The notes under the pieces were generated by a model, which did not search any database, was not told where the DNA came from, and worked only from the letters and a program-made list of their open reading frames with translations. Both the position numbers and the translations under genes were made by a program. Shown piece by piece: positions 40,651-51,749 of a stretch of DNA of 64,000 nucleotides; the first letter of the stretch is position 1, and every line of letters begins with the position of its first letter. The DNA comes from Rhynchopus sp. YZ270_cl-10 (Eukaryota; Euglenozoa; Diplonemea; Diplonemida; Diplonemidae): contig OZ037860.1 in NCBI GenBank assembly GCA_964035575.1, positions 892,689-956,688 on the forward strand, written 5' to 3'.

Positions 40651-41069
40651 AATACTTTCTCTCCACTACAACTTTTTTTTTTACAAATATTTTTTTTTGG
40701 GAGGTATTGTGTTGGGGTGACTACAAAGAGGATATATAGGTGAAGTTTTTTTCTTGGGATAATTCGTTGAAAGGGGGTTTTTTTTGTTGAAAATTTGAGA
40801 ATAAAAAATGCATGAGTCTAACAAGAGACACATACACCACACCCATTTTTCAAACTATTTTTTACCGCGGCAAAAAAAAAATAACGAAGCTACAACCCAC
40901 TATGGTCGAAAACGCTATTTTTTTTCCTCTTCAAAAAAAATTGAAGGGTAACTAATACACACATTACATACACGAGCCACGGGGGAAAGAACTGAAACAA
41001 TTTTTTTTTTTTGGTATACTTGAGGGGAAGGAAGGGAACTGAGGAAGAGAGACAAAAAAAAAATTTAGC

Positions 41070-42588
41070 CTAGTAGCTGCTGAGGTACCCGTATCTCGGG
41101 GAGTAGGGCCTGTAGTAGAGCGCGTCAGAGGCGGCCTGTCTGGCCCTGTACTCGGAGTCAAGCCTTGCACGGTCTGCGCTGTACGAGGTGTAGTAGCTTC
41201 TCAGCTCGTTCTCGCGTGCACGTCTTGCAGACCCAGCGTCCACCGCTGTCGCGTACGCAGTTCTGTCAAGGAAGGACCCACGTGGTCTGTAGTACAGAGA
41301 GTCAACCACAGTGGGGTATCTCGAGGCAAATGACACCCAGTCTTCGTATCTGTTTTTTAGTAAAATGATAGATTTGGATTGAGAAAAAAAAAGGTTGGTT
41401 TTATGGGGGGTAGAGGCTAAAAAAAGGGCAAAAATAGTAGGATCGGTGGGTAAGTAAAGTTGTTTTCGTTGATTGCACAATCCTCCTGCTTGAGGGATGA
41501 TTGGCAACAGTACCGGCAATACTATTTCTCCTCTAAAGCAAGCTTCGTAGGAATAAAAAAAAATATCGGGGAAAAAAGATGGTACGATGCCATAATATGT
41601 GGCTTGGAAAGTGAAGAGGTGTGAGGTAGCATTGCAGCAGAGGCAATGACACTAGCCCAGTAATTTCGTAAGGGAAGGTTGTAGTGTGGAGGCTGGTGGA
41701 TGCGCAATGCGGTCGTTCTTGTTGTCGAGAGCATTGGTGTACAGAAGGAAAAAGGGGGGAAATAATTACATACGACATGGTTCCGGTCCTCCCGTAGTAA
41801 TCACCAACGTACGAACGTGTCCAGGGGACGTCGTAGCGGCCGAAGTAGTCACGCAGGTTGTCGTAAGTGATGTAACGCTGTGTGGATATGTGTGGTAGTT
41901 TTATTTGTTGTATTTTGCTGCAGTATTTAGCATAAGGGGGTGCGTAAAATATCGGAAAATGTCGGTTTGTAAAAACCCACATTCAACTACATTTTACGGA
42001 CCCCAAACATCCGAAAAAGCATAATATTCACTTCTGCCTAGTCACCTTCATCAGGAACTGGACAGGGAAATACTGTGATCGTTACTACCGCATTGTTCAA
42101 TTTGAAACCCCCGCCCCCTTCTCCCCCTCCACCCCACATACGTTATGCGCGGTGTCGATGTTGTAGAACACAGAGCGGAGCTTCTCTGATGCGACTGGGT
42201 CGCGGATGCCTGCCTCCGACACTGCACGCGCACGCGCAGGGGAGCCCAGCCACGACTCTGGGGAGTACTTTGCAGGGGGGATCGAGCCTGGCGCCTCAGC
42301 GTGCGAGTAGTTCTCCGGCTGGAAGGCCCACACCTGCGATCCGTTGTGGAGCTGTGTGGGGCTGTAGAGGTCGACCCAGCGCAGGAGCACGTCGTCGTAC
42401 ACCTGCATGCTCTGGCATTTGAAGGATGTGTCTGGGTGGCCTGCCGGGCGGCGCAGGCGCTGCTCCTTGTCGAAGTGCGCCTCAAGTGCAATGATCACCT
42501 CCGACATTGTCGGGCTCCCCGCAAACTCCAAACGGGTGTTCTGCTTCACACCAAACAGGTCGGTTCCGGCATCAAGGAAGAAGGCCAT
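41070..42588 (-). CDS. BILBO1-like protein: BILBO1 N-terminal fold plus degenerate EF-hands (276 aa, three exons)
   Basis: Exons 42588-42142, 41877-41774 and 41349-41070 join in frame; donors GTATGTGGGG and GTATGTAATT, acceptors CCACACAG and AAAAACAG; introns 264 and 424 nt. Residues 1-105 follow the N-terminal domain of trypanosome BILBO1: MAFFLDAGTDLFGVK, a central LRRPAGHPD, MQVYDDVLLRWVDLYSPTQL, QVWAFQPE and IPPAKYSP. Residues 137-200 form an EF-hand-like pair (NIDTAHNRYITYDNL, then MSYEDWVSF) lacking the full Ca2+ ligands. The tail is rich in Tyr, Arg and Ser, with YYRP repeats. BILBO1 builds the flagellar pocket collar in kinetoplastids; this chain lacks its long coiled coil. Role at a flagellar or feeding structure is inferred. 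Confidence 0.8.
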
Positions 42589-43170
42589 TTTATTGAAAGT
42601 TAAGAAAGTTGAAAGCCCTGGTGGTTAAAGTTGGACATCAGGGTATAATACATGGGGGGGAAGCAGGGGAGGGGTGTAGCCACACTCCTCTCTACGAAAA
42701 TCGGCATTTTCAGGGGTGCAGCAGGATTCCTCAGCCTCTGGGTGACTTAACGCAATACTCAGAAACGCTCTGTTCCATTACACCCAAACTAGGGATGGCC
42801 ACGTACGTCACAAGCACGCATTCGGTGAGGCATGGGACGATGGGTGACGTACCAAATAGAAAGGTACCACCGACAGATACCATGCCGACATCCCCTCCTA
42901 GAAAGCAGACAACCGCATCACACAGATGCATCACCCTCAGTCACATTTCCAGCAATGAGGAGACATTGAAGAGACCCGGAGAAAACCTTCTGAGCCCGAT
43001 GATGACTGCTCGGAAGACGGCCATCATCAAAGCCTGACTCCTCCTTGACACGGCTGCACACCACGGAAGAGGCCCAGACAGCGTAAAAAATGCTGGTTGG
43101 GAACGAGATTTTCATGAGGAGGGGTGCCGGAGGGGGGGCTAGCTACGTCAAGAATGGATGTGCAAGATAG

Positions 43171-43386
43171 CTACGGAAGCAAATCTCCATATCGAGTCGT
43201 CGTCCACATGGAGGACGCAAGGGAGGCGACCCCGTCCGCTACGGCAGGGGAGGGGCTCTCATAGACGATGGCGGCGACCAGACAGCCAGCCTCGTCGGCA
43301 GTGTCGTGGTGTACACCTGTGCCAAAGAAACGGGAGGCGGCGCAGGCGACGTACGCCAGGATGCTGTCTCGGGGCGCTGACGGGAC
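43171..43386 (-). pseudogene. Possible gene fragment, 71 codons open, no start
   Basis: The frame between stops reads ILAYVACAASRFFGTGVHH, then TADEAGCLVAAIVYESPSP and ends TTTRYGDLLP, with a plausible GAGACAG acceptor at its beginning. Composition fits coding. No partner exon found; the + strand also has short open frames here, so this is weak. Confidence 0.25.
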
Positions 43387-44218
43387 CTATTTCGAATGAT
43401 CAGATGACAAGATGACCACAAGGAACACTCTTCAGAGGCTTTGAACAGAAGGAGGGTTAAGAAATGAGGGAGAAAAGAGAGATAGATGGGGCCGTTCTGG
43501 TTTGTTGTTTTTTTCCTTCGGTGAGAGAAAAAATAGGTTGTTTCAAGAAAACCCCCATTTTTTTTTTGAAATTCGTTTTTCTTCGAATGTCACTATTTTT
43601 TTTGTTTTTTTTTGCCCCTACCCACCCTATCCCACCCTAACCCCCCCTAACCCCTTTTCCTTTGGTTTTTTTTTTTTTGTTTTTCTCGTTTGGCTTTTTT
43701 TTTTTTTTGAAAACTTGGAAAAATCACGTGTAGCGACACAATATATCAACGCCATGCACTCTGCCTTCCCCCCCTGCACCCCCACTTTTTTTTTTTTGAA
43801 CCCTCGTTGAATTCATAAAATACGCTGTTGTTCTATGCTCTCGCTTGCGGGGGGGAAAAAGTGGTGTTGCACTCACTATACCAACGCATACAATACCCCA
43901 AATATGTTTGGTAGCCAAGAAAGTCGCCAAATTACTCCATAATACACAAATACACCGACTCATTTGGACGCCAAGTTTGAAGCATTGTATTGGTAAAGCA
44001 AAACGCCATCGGGACTGAACAAAAGAAGAAAAGAAGAAAATAAACAAACAAATAACAGTCATACACCCAGGTTGCCTCTGGCCCCTGAACAAAGAGGACT
44101 AAGCTTATTTTGAAAAGGAAAGATGGGCTGTCCCTTCCTCGCCCACCTCTTTCGAAGAGAAAATACCACCTCAAAGAGCTGAAGGACAACAGGGTCTGTG
44201 GAAACAAAAAGAGAAAAG

Positions 44219-44247
44219 CGTTGGTCCTAAGCCTCGCTTAGTCACCT
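44219..44247 (-). repeat. Type A hairpin with minimal loop
   Basis: GACUAAGC-GAG-GCUUAGGACC: the loop is cut to three bases but the stem is kept. Confidence 0.5.
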
Positions 44248-44385
44248 ATACTAAAAAAGGGACACAGTGTGTTCGTGCCGAGACACCTCGGTGCAGGTAC
44301 AAATAAATGACAAGAAGTGAAACGAGAAAAAATGGGGGCAGGCAAGACCTTTGTAGTTCCATCAATTTGCAAAATAGGGCAAAAT

Positions 44386-44424
44386 ACACGGTAGACTAGT
44401 CAGGGGACTACTAGTCCACCGTGT
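44386..44424. repeat. Inverted repeat, 15-bp arms (14/15)
   Basis: ACACGGTAGACTAGT at 44386-44400 and ACTAGTCCACCGTGT at 44410-44424 with a 9-nt centre. Confidence 0.85.
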
Positions 44425-44528
44425 ACACAACGTACCAGTCATGGCCATTACTAGTAATGACAGGTGGTACCTGTACATGTCATACATATTCATATTCACC
44501 TGTCATGGCCATGACTGGTACGTTGTGT
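44425..44528. repeat. Inverted repeat, 24-bp perfect arms
   Basis: 44425-44448 and 44505-44528 are exact inverted copies (ACACAACGTACCAGTC then ATGGCCAT). The 56-nt centre repeats GACAGGTG / CACCTGTC and contains further small palindromes (ACTAGT, GGTACC, TGTACA). Confidence 0.9.
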
Positions 44529-44754
44529 GTAGGTGGGAAGGGGGGTGGGGGTGTCACACAACCGAGGGGAAAAAAAAGGGGAAAATCACTACTTCATGGA
44601 TAACGCATTCTTCACACGGCTTCCCCTCCCCTCCCCTCCCCCACAAAAATGAAACGAAGCGACTCAGCACACAGACATCACATCGTAGTTGGCACAGCAT
44701 TCGACACCGTCTTCACCCTCCCCCCCCCTCCTTCTCCTGTCCGTTGGGGCAGTA

Positions 44755-47700
44755 CTACTTCTTCTTCTTCTTAGTCTTTTTCGCAGCTTTCTTTTCCTCC
44801 TGTTTTGCTGTTCTGCGTTCTTCGGGGGTCATGTTGGCCTTCTCCTGCTGTTCAGACTGTGCAAGCTGCTGCATCATGTGTTGCAGACCTCCTTGACCAC
44901 CAAGCTGCTGGAGAACCTGTGTACAATTGGTATAAGATTTGAAGCATACAATAGAAAGTTGAAAGTACAAAACGCCTCACTTCATCGACGCAGGCACTGG
45001 AAAGTGAATAATGATTTCTTTTTTTACCCCCTCATTTTGTGCGTATTTTTTTTCCTTTAGGGTAGCACAATTAAAAATATTGTTTAGTGTCCTGCGCGCG
45101 AACAGATTTTTGGAAATCCAAAAAAAAAAAAATAATTGGGACACAACTACAAAAAAAATAATTTTTATGGTTGGTAGGTTGAAGTCAGGACGGACGAAGT
45201 CTCGGAGGGCCCTAAGGGGGAAGGTAGGTAGGGCACTTCTGTCTGGGAAAAAGCAGGCCTTTTGCTAACTTTGGGATTTTCCCCAGGAATGGCATGATGG
45301 TCAAAAAAAAATAATTTCCTGGAAAAAAAGTACATTCCGAGCTTTCCCACCTGGTAAAAGCGGTCGTCGCGCGCTTCGCGCGCGCCTCCCTGACAGCCAC
45401 AGGGTGGAGAGGCGAAGGGTCAGCTTTGCAAGATAACAAAAAAAAAAAAAACGGAATCTAATCCTTGTTTTAACGGTGCTTGGTCTTGCGCCTTACGTAC
45501 ACTAACCGTACAAAATCACTACGTCTTCCAGAAGCAGGGGCTGTTGCAACGGTTGGGTCAAGTTTCATTTCTGGCTGCAAAATGCAAGGGAATCCCCTTA
45601 GACATTGTAAAATGGCACCGTAGGCAGGAAGAAAATAGGCGTACAGCGCGAGCGAAGCGAGCGGGAATTTTTTTTTTAGGTATACCTCCGCGAGCGCAGC
45701 GAGCAGAAATATTTTCAGGCCATCATGCCATCATGCCATCATGCCATCATGCCATCATGCCATCATGCCATCATGCCATCATGCCATCATGCCATCATGC
45801 CATCATGCCATCATGCCATCATGCCATCATGCCATCATGCCATCATGCCATCATGCCATCATGCCATCATGCCATCATGCCATCATGCCATCATGCCATC
45901 ATGCCATCATGCCATCTGGGGGGAAATCCCCAGGTGATGGAGAGCGAAAGCCCTGCCCCACCACCCCCCGTGGCATGATGGTGGCATGATGGAAAAAAAA
46001 ATAAAAAACGCCCAAAAACGTGGCATGATGGCATGATGGTTAGCAAAAGGCCTGGGGAAAAAGTGACCAGAAAAAAAAAAAAATGTTGGGGTCCCGTGCT
46101 CCCAAATGTGCGAAATAAGCAAGAAATAAGCATTTTTGCGCACACGTGTATAAAAAAAAATCCGCCTCCGGCGGGGTTCGTTTTCGAGGATTTTCAGAGA
46201 TCTCACGTTATGAAGATTTCCTTAAGAAACCATTGAATCTCATATTTCAGAATAATAGTACCTTAGAGTGTTTTTGGACACACATGTGACACCACCGTGG
46301 AGAGCAATCGGCTCGTGCAATCAAAAGAAAGTGGAGAAAAGGTACAAGAATAAAAAAAGTTGGGTACCGTGCGCCTGCGGCGCTGCCTGTTCCCTACCAG
46401 TTTCTACAGGCAAACACTTGCCCCCTTTACCTTACACTGACGGGTTTTGACCAAAACCAAGAACTTGTCCATTTCGGCAAATTGACCCCACCACAGAACG
46501 GACGGATTCCGAAAATGCAAATGCCGGTGTTTTCGCGCATTTTCATGTTTCAAGACGTCAGGATCAGGGAGAGAAAATCTGGTTGTGGGATTTACCTTGG
46601 CCCTCTTTACCCTACATGGATTTTGACCAAAACCAAGAATTTGGCCATTTCGGCAAAGTGACCCCACCACAGTGCGGACGGATTCCGGAAATCCCAATCG
46701 CGGTATGTTTTCGGGCTGAAACCCACTGTTTTTTCAGGGGAAAAAATTGCTTCCAAATGTCGGAATTTTCCGAATTTTCCTGAAAATGACCCTTGTTTAC
46801 GAGTATGGGTTCATATTTTGCGAAAATTTAAGTCACTAAAATTTTGTCCATTTTTCCGTATTCACCCCACCACAAGCCGGGATTGGCTCAGAAATGCAAC
46901 AAAACGCCCCAGAGATAGGAAATAGCCTGAAAAGAGGGCAAAATAGGTGAGGGAAAAATTATTTTTTTTTGACTAGTTATTTTTTTTTTGCGTGCGTGCG
47001 AACAGATTTTTGGGGAGCGGTGGGACACTAAACAAGGTTTTTAATTGTGCTACCCTTAGTAATATCATACCTGAGGATCCAGCGCGGAAGCAAGCTGCGC
47101 AACACTCTGCGCCCCCTGCTTACCTTGGAGTGCTGCAGGGTTCTCAAGTTTCTTGAGGTCCAGGTTGTGCATCTTCTTGACCATGTCCTCGAATTTAGTG
47201 AAGGCAACAAAGAGATCCCGCACCTCGTACATGCTGCGCCCTGAGCCCTGCCCCATGCGGATGCAGCGCTCCGGGATAAAGAACTTCCGCACATTGGTTG
47301 TGTCGAGCTCCTTGTCGTTCATGCTGTCCATGATTGTCATGAATATTTTGAGTCTTTTGTTCGTATTTTCTCCGTTGAACATCCCATTCTTCCCCATCCC
47401 CGGCAACATCTCCATAATCTGCCCCATGGGCCCCATCTTCAACATATTCTGAAGATGGCCGTACATATCCCGCATAGTAAACTCACCCTCAGTAAACCGC
47501 TGGTAAAGCTCGCTCTTTGAGTCAATCCCTGCGTCCTTTATTTTGTCAACCAGTCCCTGTACATCACCGTGCCCAAGAAGTTGTGAAAGGAAATTGCTAG
47601 GGTCGAATGGCTTAAAGTCTTCGAAATGCTCGCCTGTTCCAATGAAAACGATAGGTGACTGTGTCGCAGCCACAGCAGACAAAGCACCTCCACCTTTCGC

Positions 47701-48459
47701 GTGACCGTCCAGCTTCGTGATGATGACACTCCCAACATCAACCTTGTCCTTGAAAGCTCGGGCCTGGTCGTGTGCAGCCTGGCCTATGGAGGAGTCCATG
47801 ATGAAGATGATCTCGTCAGGGTCCACCGCAACACGGATCTGCTCCATCTCGTCGAACAAAGCCTCCTCCTGCTTATGTCTCCCGGATGTGTCTACAATGA
47901 TGATCTCGGTCCCGTCGGCCTTCATCTTTTTGAGTCCCTCGCGTGCAGTCACCACAGGGTCGGTCTCAGTCATGGAGCCGTGGAACGCAACCTTCGCTTT
48001 TGCTGCGTTTTGTTTCAATTGATCGTATGCACCAGCTCTGAATGTATCGGCGCAGATGAGCCCCACTTTCCACCCCTTGTTTTGGTGGTGGAGCGCATAT
48101 TTCGTGCATGTTGTAGTTTTCCCTGACCCCTGCAGACCAACAAACATAATCACATTAGCCCTTTTTCGGATGGGTTTGAAGGGCGCGATACCGGGGTCGA
48201 GTAGCAATTTTAATTCGGAGAAGATTAGGTCCTGAATGAACTTACGCTTGTTGAAGCCCGACGCCATGTCTTCCAGTTTGATCTTTTCCGCAAGCTTGTC
48301 CTTCAGCTGCTTCACAAGGCCGACGTTCACATCGGACATGAGTAATGCCCGACAGATGTCCCCTGACACTGCCTCTATCACCTCATCATCGATAACTGTT
48401 GCGCGCGTAAGCTTGTTAAGCGCCTGGTTGATTTGCCCTCCAAGCTCTTGGAGAACCAT
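44755..48459 (-). CDS. SRP54: Signal recognition particle 54-kDa GTPase (516 aa, two exons)
   Basis: Exon 1 48459-47071, exon 2 44916-44755; a phase 0 intron of 2154 nt (GTATGA...TACACAG) splits the M domain at SALDPQ|VLQQLGG. N domain about 1-95; G domain with GLQGSGKTT (108-116), DTFRAGAYDQL, DTSGR and TKLDGHAKGGG; Met-rich M domain from about 320; C-terminus a Lys run (TKKKKK). SRP54 binds signal peptides and 7S RNA and, with GTP, docks ribosomes on the SRP receptor at the ER. CACCACCACAG ends 16 nt before the ATG. The intron is far longer than the other introns seen here (137-424 nt) because transposon-like DNA sits in it. Confidence 0.95.
44958..45000 (-). repeat. Type C hairpin inside the SRP54 intron
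   Basis: CCAGUGCCUGCGUC faces GAGGCGUUUUGUACUUUCAAC; it lies about 40 nt upstream of the 3' splice site. Confidence 0.5.
45254..46054. mobile_element. Non-autonomous transposon, copy 1, with perfect 9-bp target duplication (nested)
   Basis: Starts CAGGCCTTTTGCTAAC and ends with its exact reverse complement. GGGAAAAAG occurs at 45245-45253 and 46055-46063. The 801 bp carry hairpin-prone GCGCGCTTCGCGCGC, GAGCGAAGCGAG and a long octamer array. A 9-bp duplication points to the Mutator-like group; no transposase is coded. Related to 57668-58301. Confidence 0.85.
45719..45916. repeat. Octamer array (GCCATCAT)n, about 24 units
   Basis: 198 bp of near-perfect 8-bp repeats inside the nested element. 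The sister element at 58.1 kb has only about four units, so the array expanded or contracted after the copies separated. Its open frames (HHAIMPSC repeats) are by-products of the 8-nt period. Confidence 0.95.
46421..46900. repeat. Degenerate tandem repeat, ~180-bp period
   Basis: TTTGACCAAAACCAAGAA, CCATTTCGGCAAA, TGACCCCACCACAG and CGGACGGATTCC occur at about 46,445-46,510 and again at 46,620-46,687. A third, more diverged unit (GTCCATTTTTCCGTATTCA, CCCCACCACAAGCCGGGA) lies near 46,838-46,880. All are inside the TTA-flanked element. Confidence 0.7.
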
Positions 48460-48508
48460 CTTGTATTCTCAACTTCTGTGGTGGTGAATAGAATAGATAT
48501 AACAATTG

Positions 48509-48539
48509 GGAAGATAGCTAAGCCTCGTGTGCTTAGCCA
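48509..48539 (-). repeat. Type A hairpin
   Basis: GGCUAAGC-ACACGAG-GCUUAGCU: the first stem pair has moved to G-U and the loop is shifted by two bases. Confidence 0.5.
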
Positions 48540-48559
48540 CCAAAGAAAGAACCCTTGCT

Positions 48560-48581
48560 TAGTGATGCACCTCTCGCACAT
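48560..48581 (-). repeat. Type B hairpin, short
   Basis: AGAUG-UGCGAGAGGUG-CAUC: four-base-pair outer stem and a GCGAGAGG loop. Confidence 0.45.
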
Positions 48582-49019
48582 CTAGGACAAAGTCTCACTC
48601 ACGCTATATTGACGCATTCGCAATACTAACGCAATAGGCTCGTTCTGAAAGGGGAACGAGAAGTGTCGCAGAAAATGCAACACTTGCGGATGCAGACGCA
48701 CCAATAATCGCAACGAACCCCCGACCCTTCCCCACCACACCCGCCCCCACATCCCTTGCTCTGACGAATCCCCTTGGCTCCACTCGAATGGGTCATGGCT
48801 GCTTTTCTTTGCCACATGTTGGCCGCATTGCCACACTGCAGAAGTGGTGACAACCACAGCCCCACAACACCAGCACAGCATCCTGTGTGCACGGGGACGA
48901 ACACGGTACCCACCCCTAACCCCACCCAACCATCTCCACTGGACCAGCTCAGTACCACCCTGGGACTGGCCACACAGACGTAACAACCGCCCCTGTCTTA
49001 CCCACTAAAAAGAGTTGGC

Positions 49020-49049
49020 AAGATAACCCCAAGCCTCTCATACGCCACC
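49020..49049 (-). repeat. Type A hairpin, diverged
   Basis: GGTGGCGTATGAGAGGCTTGGGGTTATCTT: one arm near consensus, pairing partly lost. Confidence 0.35.
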
Positions 49050-51749
49050 GTTATCGCAGCAGCTGGACAACTTTGCATAAGATGCCCAAAACGTTGCGGT
49101 GCGATGTGGTCCTTCCTGTCTAGGTCAAAAAAAGCGCCACACAAAAATAAACAGTGCATAACTCATCTCTCCCCACCCACCCGTACAAACAAAGCCAGTT
49201 GGCACCACCTTCATCACATGCCATGCCAACCCTCCATGACCAACCTTCTGCAGTGATCCATAAGACCCAACCCCACATGGCAAACCGCCGGAATTACCCC
49301 ACCATTGAGTTTCTAACCCACACAGAGGGGGCTGCAGTGTGCACACATCCCTCCAACCCCACCCCCCTATCCCTACCACTACCTAATGTCGCCCTGCTTC
49401 ACACTTATCATGCAGCATCAACCCACACACCCTTTTCATGTCTCAACACCCTCACCTCACGAAACAACCAGGCAACACAGCAAAATCACCCCACCCAGAA
49501 CACAACATCTATGGTGCCGTTCTGGGCACCACATCGCCTCCACAGCACATAGGGGCATGCCACCCGCACCCACTCCCCGATAGCGATCCACGGCACGGTG
49601 CACCGCAGCCTCGCATGCTTGGTCACCCTTAGGATGGCGAGAACACTAACCGTTATACGATACGTGCTGTTCCCTCATGATTGGTCACCCATACTGCATC
49701 CGATGAGGAAGCGTCTGAGGTGAGGGTGAGATGTGTCGTGCCCTCCCCTGCCTTCCCCAATGCAACAGCAACGCTCGCAAATGATGTAGGTGATATGAGC
49801 GGATGAGAATGCGATGTGCAATCATCTCTCTTCAACCACTGTGCTGCTTTCCCCTCTACCCCCTCCCCCCTGCCACAGAAGGTGTCACGATGTGCTTTGG
49901 GATAAAGTGTGCACGAACCGCTTCGTCATCTGCTCGCTCCTCTAAGCCCTCGGTGCTAACTCTGCAGCCTCACTGTGCACCATGATGAATTGCTGCCTCA
50001 ACTCAGTTCAAAGAAATAAGCCCAAGGCTCTGTCCGTTAGAGAGTGCAGAACCTCGTTCAACTACTCTGTGTAACGCAGGCCAGACCCCCACTACCCTAC
50101 TACCCCACCACCCCATTACAAACATCAGCAGTGCTGTGGTCGTGAAACCACCCCCAAAGCCCCAACCCTAGAGGCAAAAAATGGGCATCACATCTTGTGT
50201 GGTGCATGTTATGCGAAGCGTGCACATGCAGCTCGGAAGAGCAAGACGCCCCAAGAGATCCCAAAACCTGTAGTACTGTACCTCTCCTTCCCCTATAACA
50301 CCAGTAACACCCCACGCGACAATCCTGCTTTGTGAACACATTTTTGGTAATTTCAAAATAGATTCGTCTGCGACAAACTTCTCCTTTGCTGCACAGCTTC
50401 TTCCCGACCCACCCACCTACTCCCCCAGCACATACATCAACACCGTTACATGACTTCCTCAGTGTTAAGCGCATACACCCACCAGAACACAGAACCCCCT
50501 GCCGCCTGCAACCATCGCGTTCACCCAGCCTTGCTCCACCCTCCTCAGCCCCCTTCCCATACCCCCCACCCTTCGATTCTTATGCAACCACCCTATGCGA
50601 CGGCCACAGAACAACGCTCCCCCCTTCTCCCCCATTTCTCTCCACCGCTTCCCTGTGCTATTCTGATTCACTGAAATCGTAGAGAAAAAATACACCTCAA
50701 ACACCCACCTATAGAAGAACATACTCTACGGTGTTTTTTGAAACCCGAGGAATCAATCTCACCAAAACGCCCCATTTTACCCCCCCCTCCCCCCACCGCC
50801 TCAAATCCAACGAAGTTCTCGAGCGCCAATACGCTGAGGCAGTACACGATGGATTATTATGCGATTTCCCCCCCCCTTCCTCCCTCCCCTCCTCCTCCCC
50901 ACACCATATTGCAAAACACCCTATGCCGAGTTGTTGCCCTCTCCACCCTCCACGCCTCTTGACTACTGTTTTTAGCAATCATTTTCCCCCCTTCATCTCG
51001 AGATACAACAGCTTGGGTAAGGATGAATGGGACTCACAGAATAGACCCTCCCTCCATATTGACAAAACATCCAGACATGTGAACACAGTACCGATGTTGC
51101 AACACAAAACCTACCTAGACGAAGAGAAAGGAATAGGACAGAGAAGAGATGTTGAAATGTGCAAAAAGAAAAATAACACTTCACTCCTTACATCGGCCGA
51201 GGCATCCAGAGAAAAGTAGTAGATGCTAAAAAGAATTCAAAATTCAAAATTTTGGGTTAGATTCTCGTCAGAAAAAAAGGGAGGGAAGTGTCGCAGCCCG
51301 CACAAAGCCTCAGGCGGATAGGTATTGAGACGAGGAAGGGTATGCGCCACCTAAAAGGGGAAAAGGGTCATCTGAGCAAAAAAAGGATTGTGGTATTGAT
51401 TTGGTTACTTGACTCGATTGTTTTCATGTTGTCAATACTGCTTTGTGCCCCAAAAAAAGCGGAAACCCAAAAAAAACTCCTAAGATAAGGTGTTTTTTTT
51501 TAGATTGCTTGGTGGTCGCAGTCTTGATCCTTTTGTTCGCTGAACAGTAGGTTTGTTTTGAAAGGTGATTCAAGCTCCTTAAATTTCGCGGAAGGATGAC
51601 TGAAAGCCGAAGGAGGATCCAATACCCCTCCGTGGACCTCGCATACACAGAGCGGAAGCAGTGCATGCGTTAAAGAAGAGTGGAGTGGGGGGGGTGTTGT
51701 TTAGTTGTAATACAATTTCGCTATTTTGTCATATTTTTTTAAAGTTTGA

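Larger units (their letters stand above)
39851..41069. other. Spacer between the BILBO1-like gene and the receptor kinase
   Basis: AT-rich with A and T runs. Hairpins B 40395, A 40451 and C 40617 lie within 260 bp of one another. No coding frame. Confidence 0.6.
42589..44754. other. Spacer between SRP54 and the BILBO1-like gene
   Basis: 42.6-43.4 kb has higher GC than other spacers and may hold remains of a gene (see 43171-43386). 43.5-43.8 kb is almost pure T runs. A type A hairpin lies at 44219, and two adjacent cruciform-capable palindromes at 44386-44528. Confidence 0.5.
45060..47055. mobile_element. Element with ~33-bp terminal inverted repeats and TTA target duplication, in the SRP54 intron
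   Basis: Both ends read GGGTAGCACAATTAAAAA inward, then TTGTTTAGTGTCC, with two mismatches. TTA at 45057-45059 and 47056-47058 flanks them. A 16-bp GCGAACAGATTTTTGG lies next to each end, in direct rather than inverted orientation. GGG ends plus a TTA/TAA duplication are typical of PIF/Harbinger; no transposase is visible. About 1.2 kb is its own DNA, the rest is a nested insertion. Confidence 0.7.

Noticed and set aside
42609-43037. 142-codon + strand frame
   Set aside because: No motif or codon bias; minus-strand frames in the same place are equally open.
45719-45916. CRISPR-like regular array
   Set aside because: Uninterrupted 8-bp tandem repeat with no spacers.
45544-45978. Open frames with HHAIMPSC repeats
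   Set aside because: Any frame stays open through an 8-bp repeat lacking stop triplets; they are not genes.
49154-49552. 132-codon Pro/His/Thr-rich + strand frame
   Set aside because: Explained by the C-rich strand bias of this spacer.
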